A stretch of DNA of 7,972 bases from Chloroflexi bacterium UBA2235. GTDB taxonomy: Bacteria > Chloroflexota > UBA11872 > UBA12225. A model generated the notes under the pieces. The model saw only the letters and a list, made by a program, of their open reading frames with translations. It did no database searches and was not told the DNA's origin. The stretch is taken from contig DDYL01000193.1 in the NCBI GenBank assembly GCA_002347925.1, positions 2,182-10,153 of the forward strand, written 5' to 3'. Positions 1 to 7,192 of the stretch are shown here, one piece after another. Made by a program: the position numbers and the translations under genes. Position 1 is the stretch's first letter, and each line of letters begins with the position of its first letter.

Positions 1-1031
1 TGAAGGGGTGCCGGCTGACCATGGATTGCTGGATCGCGCCAACCTGATTGTGCGAGTGCCTCACGCATTGGCGTGCCCGACGCAAAACGGAGTTGGGCGT
101 GAACGAGATCGACCCCGTGAACCAACTCGGTCACTGGATGCTCCACCTGCAACCGTGCATTGACCTCCAGGAAGTAGGTCTCGTGGGTCTCAGGCTCGAA
201 TAGGAACTCAACGGTACCGGCACCACCGTAGTTCGACGCCTTGCCGATGGCGATGGCGTCCGCGGCCAGGCGTGCCCTGACGGCATCGGTCAGGCCCGGG
301 GCCGGCGCCTCTTCAACGACTTTCTGGAACCGGCGCTGAACGCTGCAATCCCGGTCGCCAAGCGCGATGACGTCGCCGGCCCCGTCACCAAAGATTTGCA
401 CCTCGATGTGCCGCGGCCGTCGTACAAGCCTCTCCAGATAAACCGATCCGTCTCCGAAGGCGGCGAGGGCGATTCGTTGGGCACTTGCGAGCGTTGAAGC
501 GAAGGCGTCATTGGTTTCGACAATTTGCATGCCCTTGCCACCGCCTCCGGCGGCCGCCTTGATGAGCAGCGGGAACCCAATGTCATGGGCGACCTGAACG
601 GCCTCAGCAACGGTGGCGACAGGGTTCGCGGTGCCTGGAACCAGGCGGGCACCGGCAAGTTTGGCAAGTCGTCGCGCTTCCACCTTGTTTCCGGTGGCAT
701 CGAGGGTGGCGGGTGATGGTCCGACAAACGTCAGGCCGGCATCAAGGCACGCCTGCGCAAACGCACCCCGCTCTGATAGGAACCCGTAGCCCGGGTGGAC
801 TGCCTCGGCACCCGTGTTGCGGGCGGCAGCGAGGACCAGAGATGCATCAAGGTAGCTCAGGGATGCCGGCGCAGGTCCTAGCCGGACGGCAAAGTCCGCA
901 AGCATTACGTGGCGCGCGGTTCGGTCGGCATCGGAATAGACCGCTACCGCCTCGGCACCGACTTCGTGGATGGCCCTGATGATCCGGACGGCGATTTCGC
1001 CGCGATTGGCCACAAGGACTCGTCGGAACAT
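1..1031 (-). CDS. accC: Biotin carboxylase subunit of an acyl-CoA (propionyl-/acetyl-CoA) carboxylase, 3' end cut off
   Basis: ATP-dependent carboxylation of biotin on a carrier protein, the first half-reaction of biotin-dependent acyl-CoA carboxylases; cytoplasmic. I translated 343 codons from ATG 1031 with no stop before the window edge. Visible in order: N-terminal MFRRVLVANRGEIAVRI; HPGYGFLSE at about 79-87; Lys116; ATP-grasp glycine loop AAAGGGGKGM at 159-168; RHIEVQ at 207-212; GDRDCSVQRR at 225-234; catalytic-type Lys237; EVNARLQVEHPVTE at 289-302. The reading stops just before the expected GHAIE segment, so about 100 residues of carboxylase are missing, plus any fused biotinyl domain. 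It lies downstream of pccB on the same strand, which argues for the alpha subunit of propionyl-CoA carboxylase (then pccA), but an acetyl-CoA carboxylase or a multi-substrate enzyme is not excluded. Phe235 sits where E. coli AccC has the ATP-contacting His236. A GGGAG ribosome binding site supports this start. Confidence 0.96.
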   Translation of the reverse strand, partial: MFRRVLVANRGEIAVRIIRAIHEVGAEAVAVYSDADRTARHVMLADFAVRLGPAPASLSYLDASLVLAAARNTGAEAVHPGYGFLSERGAFAQACLDAGLTFVGPSPATLDATGNKVEARRLAKLAGARLVPGTANPVATVAEAVQVAHDIGFPLLIKAAAGGGGKGMQIVETNDAFASTLASAQRIALAAFGDGSVYLERLVRRPRHIEVQIFGDGAGDVIALGDRDCSVQRRFQKVVEEAPAPGLTDAVRARLAADAIAIGKASNYGGAGTVEFLFEPETHETYFLEVNARLQVEHPVTELVHGVDLVHAQLRFASGTPMREALAQSGWRDPAIHGQPAPL

Positions 1032-1038
1032 GGATTGT

Positions 1039-1043
1039 CTCCC
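1039..1043 (-). promoter_or_regulatory. Ribosome binding site of the biotin carboxylase gene
   Basis: On the minus strand GGGAG lies 7 nt before ATG 1031, a normal Shine-Dalgarno position. It fixes the start, which also agrees with the conserved N-terminus of the family. Confidence 0.7.
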
Positions 1044-1107
1044 AATTGAGATATCGGTGAACCCCCACCCCATCGCCGTTTTTGCTCAGACCGTGCTTCG
1101 CAACAAA

Positions 1108-1155
1108 CTTGGATGGACGCGCCCCGGGTTCCCCGCGCACGTCCAATCATCCAAG
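1108..1155. repeat. Interrupted inverted repeat in the pccB-biotin carboxylase gap
   Basis: CTTGGAT (1108-1114) pairs with ATCCAAG (1149-1155), and the adjoining GGACG (1115-1119) pairs with CGTCC (1140-1144), leaving AATC (1145-1148) as a bulge. The GC-rich centre could pair further. It lies in the putative 5' leader of the biotin carboxylase message, about 75 nt ahead of its start codon. No T-run follows on the minus strand, so it does not look like a classical terminator. Function unknown; it may be a leader structure or a chance repeat. Confidence 0.4.
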
Positions 1156-1175
1156 GCCGATGACCTGCGATTCAC

Positions 1176-1212
1176 TGACCTTCCCCACGGTTGTCGGCCG
1201 TGGGGAAGGTCA
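1176..1212 (-). terminator. Perfect 15-bp hairpin overlapping the pccB stop codon: attenuator, processing site or weak terminator
   Basis: TGACCTTCCCCACGG (1176-1190) is exactly complementary to CCGTGGGGAAGGTCA (1198-1212), with a 7-nt loop (1191-1197). The pccB stop TGA (1212-1210, minus strand) is inside the stem. No U-tract follows in the minus-strand transcript (next bases GTGAATCG), so a strong intrinsic terminator is doubtful. Partial termination, mRNA 3'-end protection or processing between the two carboxylase genes are the likelier roles. The perfect stem is seen directly; the role is inferred. Confidence 0.6.
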
Positions 1213-2814
1213 AAGTGGAATGTTTCCGTGCTTCTTCGGTGGGTTTGATAATCGCTTGTGGCGCAACACATCGAGACCGGAAATCAGTTTGCGTCTTGTC
1301 TCATGCGGTTCGATAACGTCGTCGACATACCCTCGCGCGGCTGCTGCGTACGGGTTCGAGAAGCGTTGGCGATAGTCGGCGACCAAGCGCGCTCGTTCGG
1401 CGGTAGGGTCGGACGCTGAAGCGAGTTGGTCACGGAAGATGAGGGGTACCGCACCTTCGGCACCCATGACCGCAATCTCCGCACCGGGCCAGGCAAAGTT
1501 CAGGTCGCCACGCACGTGCTTGGAAGACATCACGTCGTACGCCCCTCCATAGGCCTTGCGGGTGATGACCGTGAGTTTTGGAACGGTTGCTTCACAGTAC
1601 GCGTAAAGAAGCTTCGCCCCGTGCCGGATGATCCCGCCGTGTTCCTGAGATGTGCCCGGGAGGAACCCAGGGACGTCCACAAAAGTGACGATTGGCAGGT
1701 TGAAGCAGTCACAGAACCTAACGAACCGCGCGGCTTTGGTACTTGCATCGATGTCGAGGACTCCGGCAAGCGACGCAGGTTGCTGGGCGACGGTTCCTAC
1801 TGACCGTCCCCCGAGCCGCGCGAAGGCAGTGATGATGTTCGGAGCGAACAGTGGCTGCACCTCGAGCAACGTCCCGCGATCAAAGACCCTGCCGAGCACG
1901 GCTTTCATATCGTAGGGAATGCCCGCATCAGCCGGAACCATGGTGTCGAGTTCGGGGTCGGCACGCGATGCCGGGTCACCAGTATCCACAAATGGCGGGT
2001 CGTCCAGATGATTGGACGGCAGGTATGACAGGACCTGTCTGACGAGCTGCAGGCAGTCGGCTTCGGTTGGTGAGATGAAGTGCGCGACGCCACTGGTTGT
2101 GGCGTGTACCTCGGCACCCCCGAGCGCTTCGGCGTCGACATCCTCATGCGTCACCGATTTCACGATATTTGGACCGGTCACGAACATGTAACTGGACCGG
2201 TCGACCATCGCGACGAGGTCGGTCATCGCGGGCGAGTAGACGGCTCCCCCTGCACATGGCCCGAGGATTGCCGAGATTTGCGGGACCACGCCAGACGCCA
2301 TGACATTGCGCAGAAAAATCTCGGCATACCCGCCCAGGGCAGCCACACCTTCCTGAACCCGGGCGCCACCGGAGTCATTGAGACCAATGATTGGCGCGCC
2401 GCTCCGGACAGCAAGGTCCATGACCTTGCAGATTTTCTCTGCGAAGGTCTCTGACAATGAACCACCGAATACGGTGAAGTCCTGAGAGAATACGAAGACC
2501 GTGCGACCGTCAACTCGCCCCCACCCGGTAACAACTCCGTCACCGAGGATGTAGTCATGCTCAAACCCAAAAGCAGGCGGCCGATGAGTGACGAGCATGT
2601 CAGTCTCTTCAAAGGAACCCGGGTCGAGGAGAAGGTCCAGCCGCTCGCGCGCCGAGAGCTTGCCACGGGCATGTTGCTGGGCTATGCGCGCCTCGCCACC
2701 GCCGAGACGGGCCCGCGCTTTCATGGCACGGAGTTCGGTAACACGTGGATCGACAGGTCGTGCGTCGGTATTTTCAGATGGAATTGACTGGGTCACGCCG
2801 CTGCATGTTAGCAC
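1210..2814 (-). CDS. pccB: Propionyl-CoA carboxylase beta subunit (carboxyltransferase)
   Basis: Transfers the carboxyl group from carboxybiotin to propionyl-CoA, giving (S)-methylmalonyl-CoA; cytoplasmic, normally in an alpha6-beta6 complex. The 534-residue frame has the usual family length and both crotonase-like halves. N-terminal half: QQHARGKLSARERLDLLLD (47-65), FSQDFTVFGGSLSE (109-122), LNDSGGARVQEGV (145-157) and the oxyanion-type GPCAGGAVYSPA (185-196). C-terminal half: FVDVPGFLPGTSQE (378-391), RKAYGGAYDVMSSKH (419-433) and AWPGAEIAVMGAEGAV (441-456). Asp427 in GGAYDVM matches the residue linked to propionyl-CoA preference in Streptomyces PccB, so propionyl-CoA is favoured over acetyl-CoA. 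The GTG at 2814 gives the longest frame; GTG 2796 is an alternative, and neither has a clear Shine-Dalgarno. It is followed on the same strand by the biotin carboxylase gene and diverges from the protease gene. Methylmalonyl-CoA decarboxylase alpha (mmdA) is a close relative, but the biotin carboxylase neighbour speaks against it. Confidence 0.95.
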   Translation of the reverse strand: MLTCSGVTQSIPSENTDARPVDPRVTELRAMKARARLGGGEARIAQQHARGKLSARERLDLLLDPGSFEETDMLVTHRPPAFGFEHDYILGDGVVTGWGRVDGRTVFVFSQDFTVFGGSLSETFAEKICKVMDLAVRSGAPIIGLNDSGGARVQEGVAALGGYAEIFLRNVMASGVVPQISAILGPCAGGAVYSPAMTDLVAMVDRSSYMFVTGPNIVKSVTHEDVDAEALGGAEVHATTSGVAHFISPTEADCLQLVRQVLSYLPSNHLDDPPFVDTGDPASRADPELDTMVPADAGIPYDMKAVLGRVFDRGTLLEVQPLFAPNIITAFARLGGRSVGTVAQQPASLAGVLDIDASTKAARFVRFCDCFNLPIVTFVDVPGFLPGTSQEHGGIIRHGAKLLYAYCEATVPKLTVITRKAYGGAYDVMSSKHVRGDLNFAWPGAEIAVMGAEGAVPLIFRDQLASASDPTAERARLVADYRQRFSNPYAAAARGYVDDVIEPHETRRKLISGLDVLRHKRLSNPPKKHGNIPL

Positions 2815-2841
2815 GGTCGAAGTGCAGTTCCATCCCTCATC

Positions 2842-4809
2842 GTGATGCGATCCTTGACCCGATGGCCGACTGTGATTGGGATTGACAAGATGGTGCGGAT
2901 AGTGACACTCGTGGACGCTGGACCTGTTTTGCTGCGGTCCCGGCCCAACCTGCTTGTGCGGCCTTCCCAGTCAGCGACCGTGGGGCGACCAGTGTGGAAC
3001 GTCCGTTCACTGTTTAAGCGACGTTCACGGACTGAGTTGCCCCTGAGGTCTATGGTGGTCGTCGCAGCGCTGATCGTCTGGTTCGGATCGATACTGGTCC
3101 TGCCGTTCAGCGCATCTGCATCCGCTCCGTCCCCGCTGCCTCTGCCGCCAGATTGGTCAGTTCAACCCCAGACCTTCAGCCGTGATGGCTGGGACGACTG
3201 GGAGACCCTGAACGGGAGCTTTTTTACCCAGGGAACTGACACCGAGGATCGTTCACTAGGTTTCCGGATCACGAACGATGGAGGCATCGCACTCTGGCGT
3301 GACTTCAAGGCATTGGGCGGCCCGGACAGACTTGGATATCCCATCTCACGCCGGTTCGAGTACGCGGGCATTGTTGCCCAAGTGATGCAAAAGGCGGTCC
3401 TCGAGTGGGACCCGATTGAGGCGCGCGCTGTCCCCGTGGCGGTCTATGACCTCCTTTCAATGGCTGATCTCGATGGTTGGCTTGAGACCAAGAGACTTGT
3501 GCCTCCGGCGGTCCGACCACTCCCAGGTGAACCAGCATTTACCGAGGCGATAGCACGTGAACGGTTGCGCTGGCTCGATGCGTCACCTGCGCTGAAGGCG
3601 GCCTACTTGGCGGCCGATGACCCGCTGGAGGTGAATGGCTTGCCCTCGGCGCCTATCACCGACATGGGCCGCGTGGTGGTGTTGCGGACGCAGAGACGGG
3701 TCTTCCAGTACTGGAAAGTGTCGACAACGTTTGCCCGCGCTGGCCAAGTCTCGGTCATGGCTGTCGGTGAGGTTGTCCGCGAATCGGAACTCTTCCCCGC
3801 CGGCGCCTTCGACCCCGAAGACGGCCATGACGCCATTGCCGCGCCAGTCCGGTCGCTGTCAGACCTTCCGGATGACCAGGTCTCGGCTTGGCAGTCAATC
3901 CGAGAGAAGGTGAGGCCGGCGATCGTGGAACTCACGGATCGAAAAACCGGTCGGGGTACCGGGGTGATCGTGGATGTAGATGCCGAGGGGGCAGTGGTCC
4001 TGACGAACAATCATGTCGTGGATTCCGTTGATCGGGAGACGCTTGTCGCGCGACTTTTCGACGGACGTATCGTTGGTGTCGAGGTGATCGGCGCCGACGA
4101 CTGGACCGACGTGGCGGTCGTCAGGCTCCGGGGTGTCACGGACCTGCCTGCACTCCGCCGCGGAACTGACACGAAGGTCGGATCGCAGGTGATGGCCATT
4201 GGGTTCGGGGTCCTGTTTCCGCCGATGCCGAGCGCAAAGGTAGGCGTCATCCAAGGGCTCGCCGGTGAAATCCAGACCTTTCACGACTATCCATTGCGGG
4301 GACTAATCCAGCATGACGCATTGATCTCCCCGGGCGACTCAGGCGGGCCATTGATCGATCAGGCCGGGCGGCTGATTGGCGTGAACAGTGCGATCAAGAT
4401 CGCACGGATGCCGCGTCGAGGTCAGGAACTAATCGGATTTTCGATACCTATTGGGCAAGCGTGGTCGCTCGCTAGCCAATTGCGGGCAACTGGCAAGGTT
4501 CCGCGGCCGTATCTTGGAGTGACCGTTGAGGATCTCAGCATTGCGACTGCCCGGCGTCTTGGGCTGGCAGTTACCCAGGGGCTCCTCGTCCGCGAGGTCC
4601 CTGAGTCAAGCCCGGCGCAAAAGGCCGGGATCGTCCCTGGCATGGTTATCGTCACCTTCAGTGGACAACCGGTCACTGGTCTCAATGACTTGCGACGGCT
4701 GATGGTCACGCGCAAGGTGGGCGACACTGTCGCCGTGACGGTTGTTGCGCCGGGTGGCGCGCGAACTCAATTGCGCGTGGTCATGGTTGAGCGTCCGCAA
4801 CCATCATGA
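2842..4809 (+). CDS. HtrA-like trypsin-fold serine protease with PDZ domain and Chloroflexota-type N-terminal modules
   Basis: Predicted extracytoplasmic ATP-independent protease or chaperone for misfolded exported proteins. In the longest frame (655 aa) a hydrophobic segment MVVVAALIVWFGSILVLPFS at 71-90, after basic KRRSR, ends in ASASA and can be a signal peptide or anchor. Residues about 140-215 hold LWRDFKALGGPDRLGYPIS with EWDP downstream, and 235-325 hold LRTQRRVFQYW; I read these as non-catalytic envelope modules of the type seen in Chloroflexota. The protease domain (about 350-545) shows the full triad: His391 in LTNNHVVDS, Asp423 in WTDVAVVRL, Ser500 in GDSGGP. A single PDZ domain spans about 555-650, with SPAQKAGIVPGMVI at 590-603. 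The start is unsure: GTG 2842 leaves a 69-residue n-region and only 27 bp to divergent pccB, so GTG 2992 (20 residues before the hydrophobic core) is attractive, though without a strong Shine-Dalgarno. The isomerase gene follows 89 nt downstream. Confidence 0.9.
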   Translation: MMRSLTRWPTVIGIDKMVRIVTLVDAGPVLLRSRPNLLVRPSQSATVGRPVWNVRSLFKRRSRTELPLRSMVVVAALIVWFGSILVLPFSASASAPSPLPLPPDWSVQPQTFSRDGWDDWETLNGSFFTQGTDTEDRSLGFRITNDGGIALWRDFKALGGPDRLGYPISRRFEYAGIVAQVMQKAVLEWDPIEARAVPVAVYDLLSMADLDGWLETKRLVPPAVRPLPGEPAFTEAIARERLRWLDASPALKAAYLAADDPLEVNGLPSAPITDMGRVVVLRTQRRVFQYWKVSTTFARAGQVSVMAVGEVVRESELFPAGAFDPEDGHDAIAAPVRSLSDLPDDQVSAWQSIREKVRPAIVELTDRKTGRGTGVIVDVDAEGAVVLTNNHVVDSVDRETLVARLFDGRIVGVEVIGADDWTDVAVVRLRGVTDLPALRRGTDTKVGSQVMAIGFGVLFPPMPSAKVGVIQGLAGEIQTFHDYPLRGLIQHDALISPGDSGGPLIDQAGRLIGVNSAIKIARMPRRGQELIGFSIPIGQAWSLASQLRATGKVPRPYLGVTVEDLSIATARRLGLAVTQGLLVREVPESSPAQKAGIVPGMVIVTFSGQPVTGLNDLRRLMVTRKVGDTVAVTVVAPGGARTQLRVVMVERPQPS

Positions 4810-4886
4810 CCGACCGGCAAGGGGCGGTCTTGTGGCGGGCGTGTAAGGTCATCGGTGGTTACCATCAAGTCATGCGAGGCACGATT

Positions 4887-4893
4887 GAGGAAG
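4887..4893 (+). promoter_or_regulatory. Ribosome binding site deciding the isomerase start
   Basis: GAGGAAG at 4887-4893 is followed by a 5-nt spacer and ATG 4899. An in-frame ATG at 4806 overlaps the protease stop as ATGA and would add 31 residues ahead of the signal peptide. The strong site plus the lipoprotein signal make 4899 the preferred start. Confidence 0.75.
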
Positions 4894-4898
4894 CGAAC

Positions 4899-5516
4899 AT
4901 GAATTCGACCGTTTCCGGTACTGAGCTGATCCGTCGCGCAACTCGGCGCGGTGGCATGACACTTGTTAGCGGTCTTCTTTTGGCAAGTTGCGACATCGCT
5001 TTGCCAGGATCAGACGCGAAGCCGAGTGGGTCTTCGGCGACGGCAGCCCCGGGTTCTGCGCCCCAAGCGCTTGCGGGGGCCAACAAGACTGCCACGATCG
5101 AACTCGAAAAGGGTGGGATCATCACGATTGGCCTTTTTGGTGGCAACGACCCCAAGACCGATGCGCCAAGTACGGTCAAGAACTTTGAGGCCAAGGCGAA
5201 CCAGGGGTTCTATAACGGCCTGAAGTTTCATCGCGTGGAGGATTGGGTGGTCCAGGGCGGCGATCCCAAGGGTGACGGTACTGGTGGGGGCCAGATCAAT
5301 AGCGAATACAACGAGCGTGAATTCCGGGTCGGAGCGGTCGGGATTGCACGTGGTAACGACCCGCGCCTAAATAATGACTCGCAGTTCTTCATCGTGAAAC
5401 GGGACTCGCCACATCTGAACAAGCAATACACCAATTTTGGCCAAGTGACGGGTGGGTTGGAACTCGTAGTGAAAATCGCCATCGGTGACAAGATCAAGAA
5501 AATTACGGTCAAGTAG
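4899..5516 (+). CDS. Lipoprotein cyclophilin-type peptidyl-prolyl cis-trans isomerase
   Basis: Catalyses cis-trans isomerisation of prolyl bonds and probably helps exported proteins fold at the outer face of the membrane. The 205-residue product begins with a basic n-region (RRATRR, 12-17), a short hydrophobic stretch (TLVSGLLLAS) and a lipobox LASC with lipidated Cys31. A Ser/Ala/Pro/Gly-rich tether (about 32-62) leads to a compact cyclophilin domain (64-205). Conserved motifs: NGLKFHRVEDWVVQGGDPKGDGTGG (106-130), where Arg112 and Gln119 correspond to CypA Arg55 and Gln63; SQFFI (161-165) with Phe164 as CypA Phe113; NFGQV (179-183). His172 replaces the CypA Trp121 position, a variation known from bacterial cyclophilins. 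It follows the HtrA-like protease with an 89-nt gap and no evident terminator, so the two may be co-transcribed as an envelope folding and degradation pair. No metabolic link to the flanking propionyl-CoA genes is visible. Confidence 0.94.
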   Translation: MNSTVSGTELIRRATRRGGMTLVSGLLLASCDIALPGSDAKPSGSSATAAPGSAPQALAGANKTATIELEKGGIITIGLFGGNDPKTDAPSTVKNFEAKANQGFYNGLKFHRVEDWVVQGGDPKGDGTGGGQINSEYNEREFRVGAVGIARGNDPRLNNDSQFFIVKRDSPHLNKQYTNFGQVTGGLELVVKIAIGDKIKKITVK

Positions 5517-5629
5517 CGATATCGGCAGAAGCCGGGCGCGTGACTGGCAAAACTGAGACGCGTCGTCCGCCAAGCAACGCGCGGGATGCGGAGGTTCCGT
5601 GCAAATAGCGTGTTGAGGAAGGCAATCAG
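5517..5629 (+). other. Intergenic region between isomerase and mutase genes
   Basis: This 113-nt spacer holds no gene and no convincing terminator. I saw only short GC-rich self-complementary stretches (GCGCGT near 5537 and ACGCGC near 5577) with a wide loop. The mutase ribosome binding site is at its right end. A mutase promoter may lie here, but I could not identify good -35/-10 boxes. Confidence 0.4.
5615..5622 (+). promoter_or_regulatory. Ribosome binding site of the mutase gene
   Basis: GAGGAAGG lies 7 nt before TTG 5630 and 10 nt before the adjacent in-frame ATG 5633. Spacing slightly favours TTG and codon preference favours ATG; the two proteins differ by one residue. Confidence 0.65.
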
Positions 5630-5632
5630 TTG

Positions 5633-7192
5633 ATGACTGGTCCAGACATCCGCGCTACCGGCAGTGGCATCTTGGTTGACTCGGTATACGGTCCAGCGGA
5701 GACCCTTCCGGGTCAGTATCCATACACCCGCGGCATCCATCCGACGATGTACCGTGGACGTCACTGGACAATGCGGCAGTACGCCGGTTACGCGAGTGCC
5801 GAAGAATCGAACCGCAGGTACCGGTTCCTCCTCAAGGGAGGGCAAACGGGTCTCTCGGTTGCGTTTGACCTTCCCACGCAACTGGGGTACGACCCAGACC
5901 ATCCACTTGCGAGTGGCGAGGTCGGACGCGTCGGTGTCAGTGTTGCCAGTCTCGATGACATGGCAACACTTTTCGACGGCATACCGGTTGACCGTGTGTC
6001 GTCGTCGATGACGATCAACGCGACGGCTCCGATCCTGTTGGCTTTCTACGTTGCCAATGCACTACGGCAAGGCATCGCACCCGCGACCCTGTCCGGAACT
6101 GTCCAGAACGACATCCTCAAGGAGTACGTCGCGCGAGGGACGTACATCTACCCCCCGCGCGCGAGCCTGCGCCTGATAACGGACACGGTTGCATATTGCG
6201 CACGGGAACTGCCCCGATGGAATCCGATAAGCATTTCGGGCTACCACTTGCGTGAGGCTGGTGCGACAGCAGTGCAGGAACTGGCATTCACGCTGGCGAA
6301 CGGGATCGAGTACGTTCGGGCGGCGTTGTCTACGGGGCTCGACATCGACGAGTTCGCGCCAAGGCTCAGTTTCTTCTTTGCCTGTCACAACGAGTTCTTT
6401 GAGGAAATTGCAAAGTTCCGCGCGGCGCGGCAGCTGTGGGCGGAAACGATCCGTGACCAATTCGGAGCCAAGCGTCCAGAATCGTGGAAACTTCGGTTTC
6501 ACACCCAGACTGCCGGCAGCACACTTACCGCGCAGGAACCGGAAAACAACGTCATTCGGGTTACCTTGCAGGCATTGGCCGCGGTAATGGGTGGCACCCA
6601 AAGCCTCCACTGCAATGCACTCGACGAAGCCCTAGCACTACCGACCGAGGCGACCGCCCGCACCGCGTTGCGCACTCAGCAGATCATTGCTCACGAGACT
6701 GGTGTCACCGACACCGCCGACCCCTTGGGCGGGAGTTACTTTGTCGAGGCACTTACTGACGAGGTTGCAAACGGTGCCCGACATCTTTTGGCGGAAATTG
6801 CACGGATCGGTGGCGCGATGAAGGCCGTCGAGACCGGATACTACGCCCGGCTCATCGAGGAGAGTGCGTACAGATATCAACGCGCCGTCGATGACGGTTC
6901 CCAAGTGATCGCAGGTGTCAATCGGTTCAGAAGCGAAGGCGTTGCCGAACCGGAAACACAGGCCCTGCTTACCGTTGACGCTAACCTGGGCGCGCAGCAA
7001 GCCCGCCGCTTGGTCTTGCTACGGGCGAATAGAGATGAGGCCAGCGTCCAAGCGGCTCTGACACGTGTTCGCGAGGTCGCTCGGGGGAGCGGAAACGTGA
7101 TGGAACCGCTAATTCATGGCGCGCAGGCAAGGGCCACCCTAGGGGAACTTGCTGGCGCACTGCGGGACGTCTTTGGGGAATACCGGGAGTGA
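5633..7192 (+). CDS. mcmA1: Methylmalonyl-CoA mutase, catalytic (alpha/large) subunit lacking the B12-binding domain
   Basis: Interconverts (R)-methylmalonyl-CoA and succinyl-CoA by a B12-dependent radical rearrangement; cytoplasmic. Counting from TTG 5630 (520 aa; one less from ATG 5633), the TIM-barrel signatures are PYTRGIHPTMYRGRHWTMRQYAGY (31-54), GLSVAFDLPTQLGYD (74-88), GTVQNDILKEY (156-166), YIYPPRASLR (172-181), ISISGYHLREAGAT (200-213), FAPRLSFF (242-249) and GGTQSLHCNALDEALALPTE (321-340). Tyr51, Gln159, Arg169 and His206 correspond to Propionibacterium Tyr89, Gln197, Arg207 and His244. The Tyr/Arg pair favours methylmalonyl-CoA over isobutyryl-CoA, where Phe and Gln are expected. 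Full-length mutases are about 700 residues or more. This one ends at GALRDVFGEYRE with no DxHxxG cobalamin motif, so it is the split type and needs a separate B12 subunit, not in the window. Cys328 replaces the usual Thr of SLHTN. Its TGA overlaps the GTG of the next gene, which implies translational coupling. Confidence 0.96.
   Translation: MTGPDIRATGSGILVDSVYGPAETLPGQYPYTRGIHPTMYRGRHWTMRQYAGYASAEESNRRYRFLLKGGQTGLSVAFDLPTQLGYDPDHPLASGEVGRVGVSVASLDDMATLFDGIPVDRVSSSMTINATAPILLAFYVANALRQGIAPATLSGTVQNDILKEYVARGTYIYPPRASLRLITDTVAYCARELPRWNPISISGYHLREAGATAVQELAFTLANGIEYVRAALSTGLDIDEFAPRLSFFFACHNEFFEEIAKFRAARQLWAETIRDQFGAKRPESWKLRFHTQTAGSTLTAQEPENNVIRVTLQALAAVMGGTQSLHCNALDEALALPTEATARTALRTQQIIAHETGVTDTADPLGGSYFVEALTDEVANGARHLLAEIARIGGAMKAVETGYYARLIEESAYRYQRAVDDGSQVIAGVNRFRSEGVAEPETQALLTVDANLGAQQARRLVLLRANRDEASVQAALTRVREVARGSGNVMEPLIHGAQARATLGELAGALRDVFGEYRE

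Noticed and set aside
290..727. Minus-strand open frame of 145 codons inside the biotin carboxylase gene
   Set aside because: It is in another frame of the same strand as the carboxylase, whose conserved motifs are continuous from 1031 to the window edge.
2882..2910. Consensus -35 box TTGACA at 2882-2887 as a promoter for the protease gene
   Set aside because: At 16-18 nt spacing there is only ACACTC-like sequence and no acceptable -10 box, so one matching hexamer is not enough.
4808..4830. Possible terminator hairpin GACCG/CGGTC after the protease stop
   Set aside because: Only a 5-bp stem with a G-rich loop and no T-run; too weak to call.
4806..4898. Start of the isomerase at ATG 4806, overlapping the protease stop (ATGA)
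   Set aside because: It would place 31 extra residues before the lipoprotein signal peptide, whereas ATG 4899 has a strong GAGGAAG site at ideal spacing.
5228..5902. Minus-strand open frame of 224 codons across the isomerase-mutase junction
   Set aside because: It overlaps two well-supported plus-strand genes in antisense and its product shows no family features.
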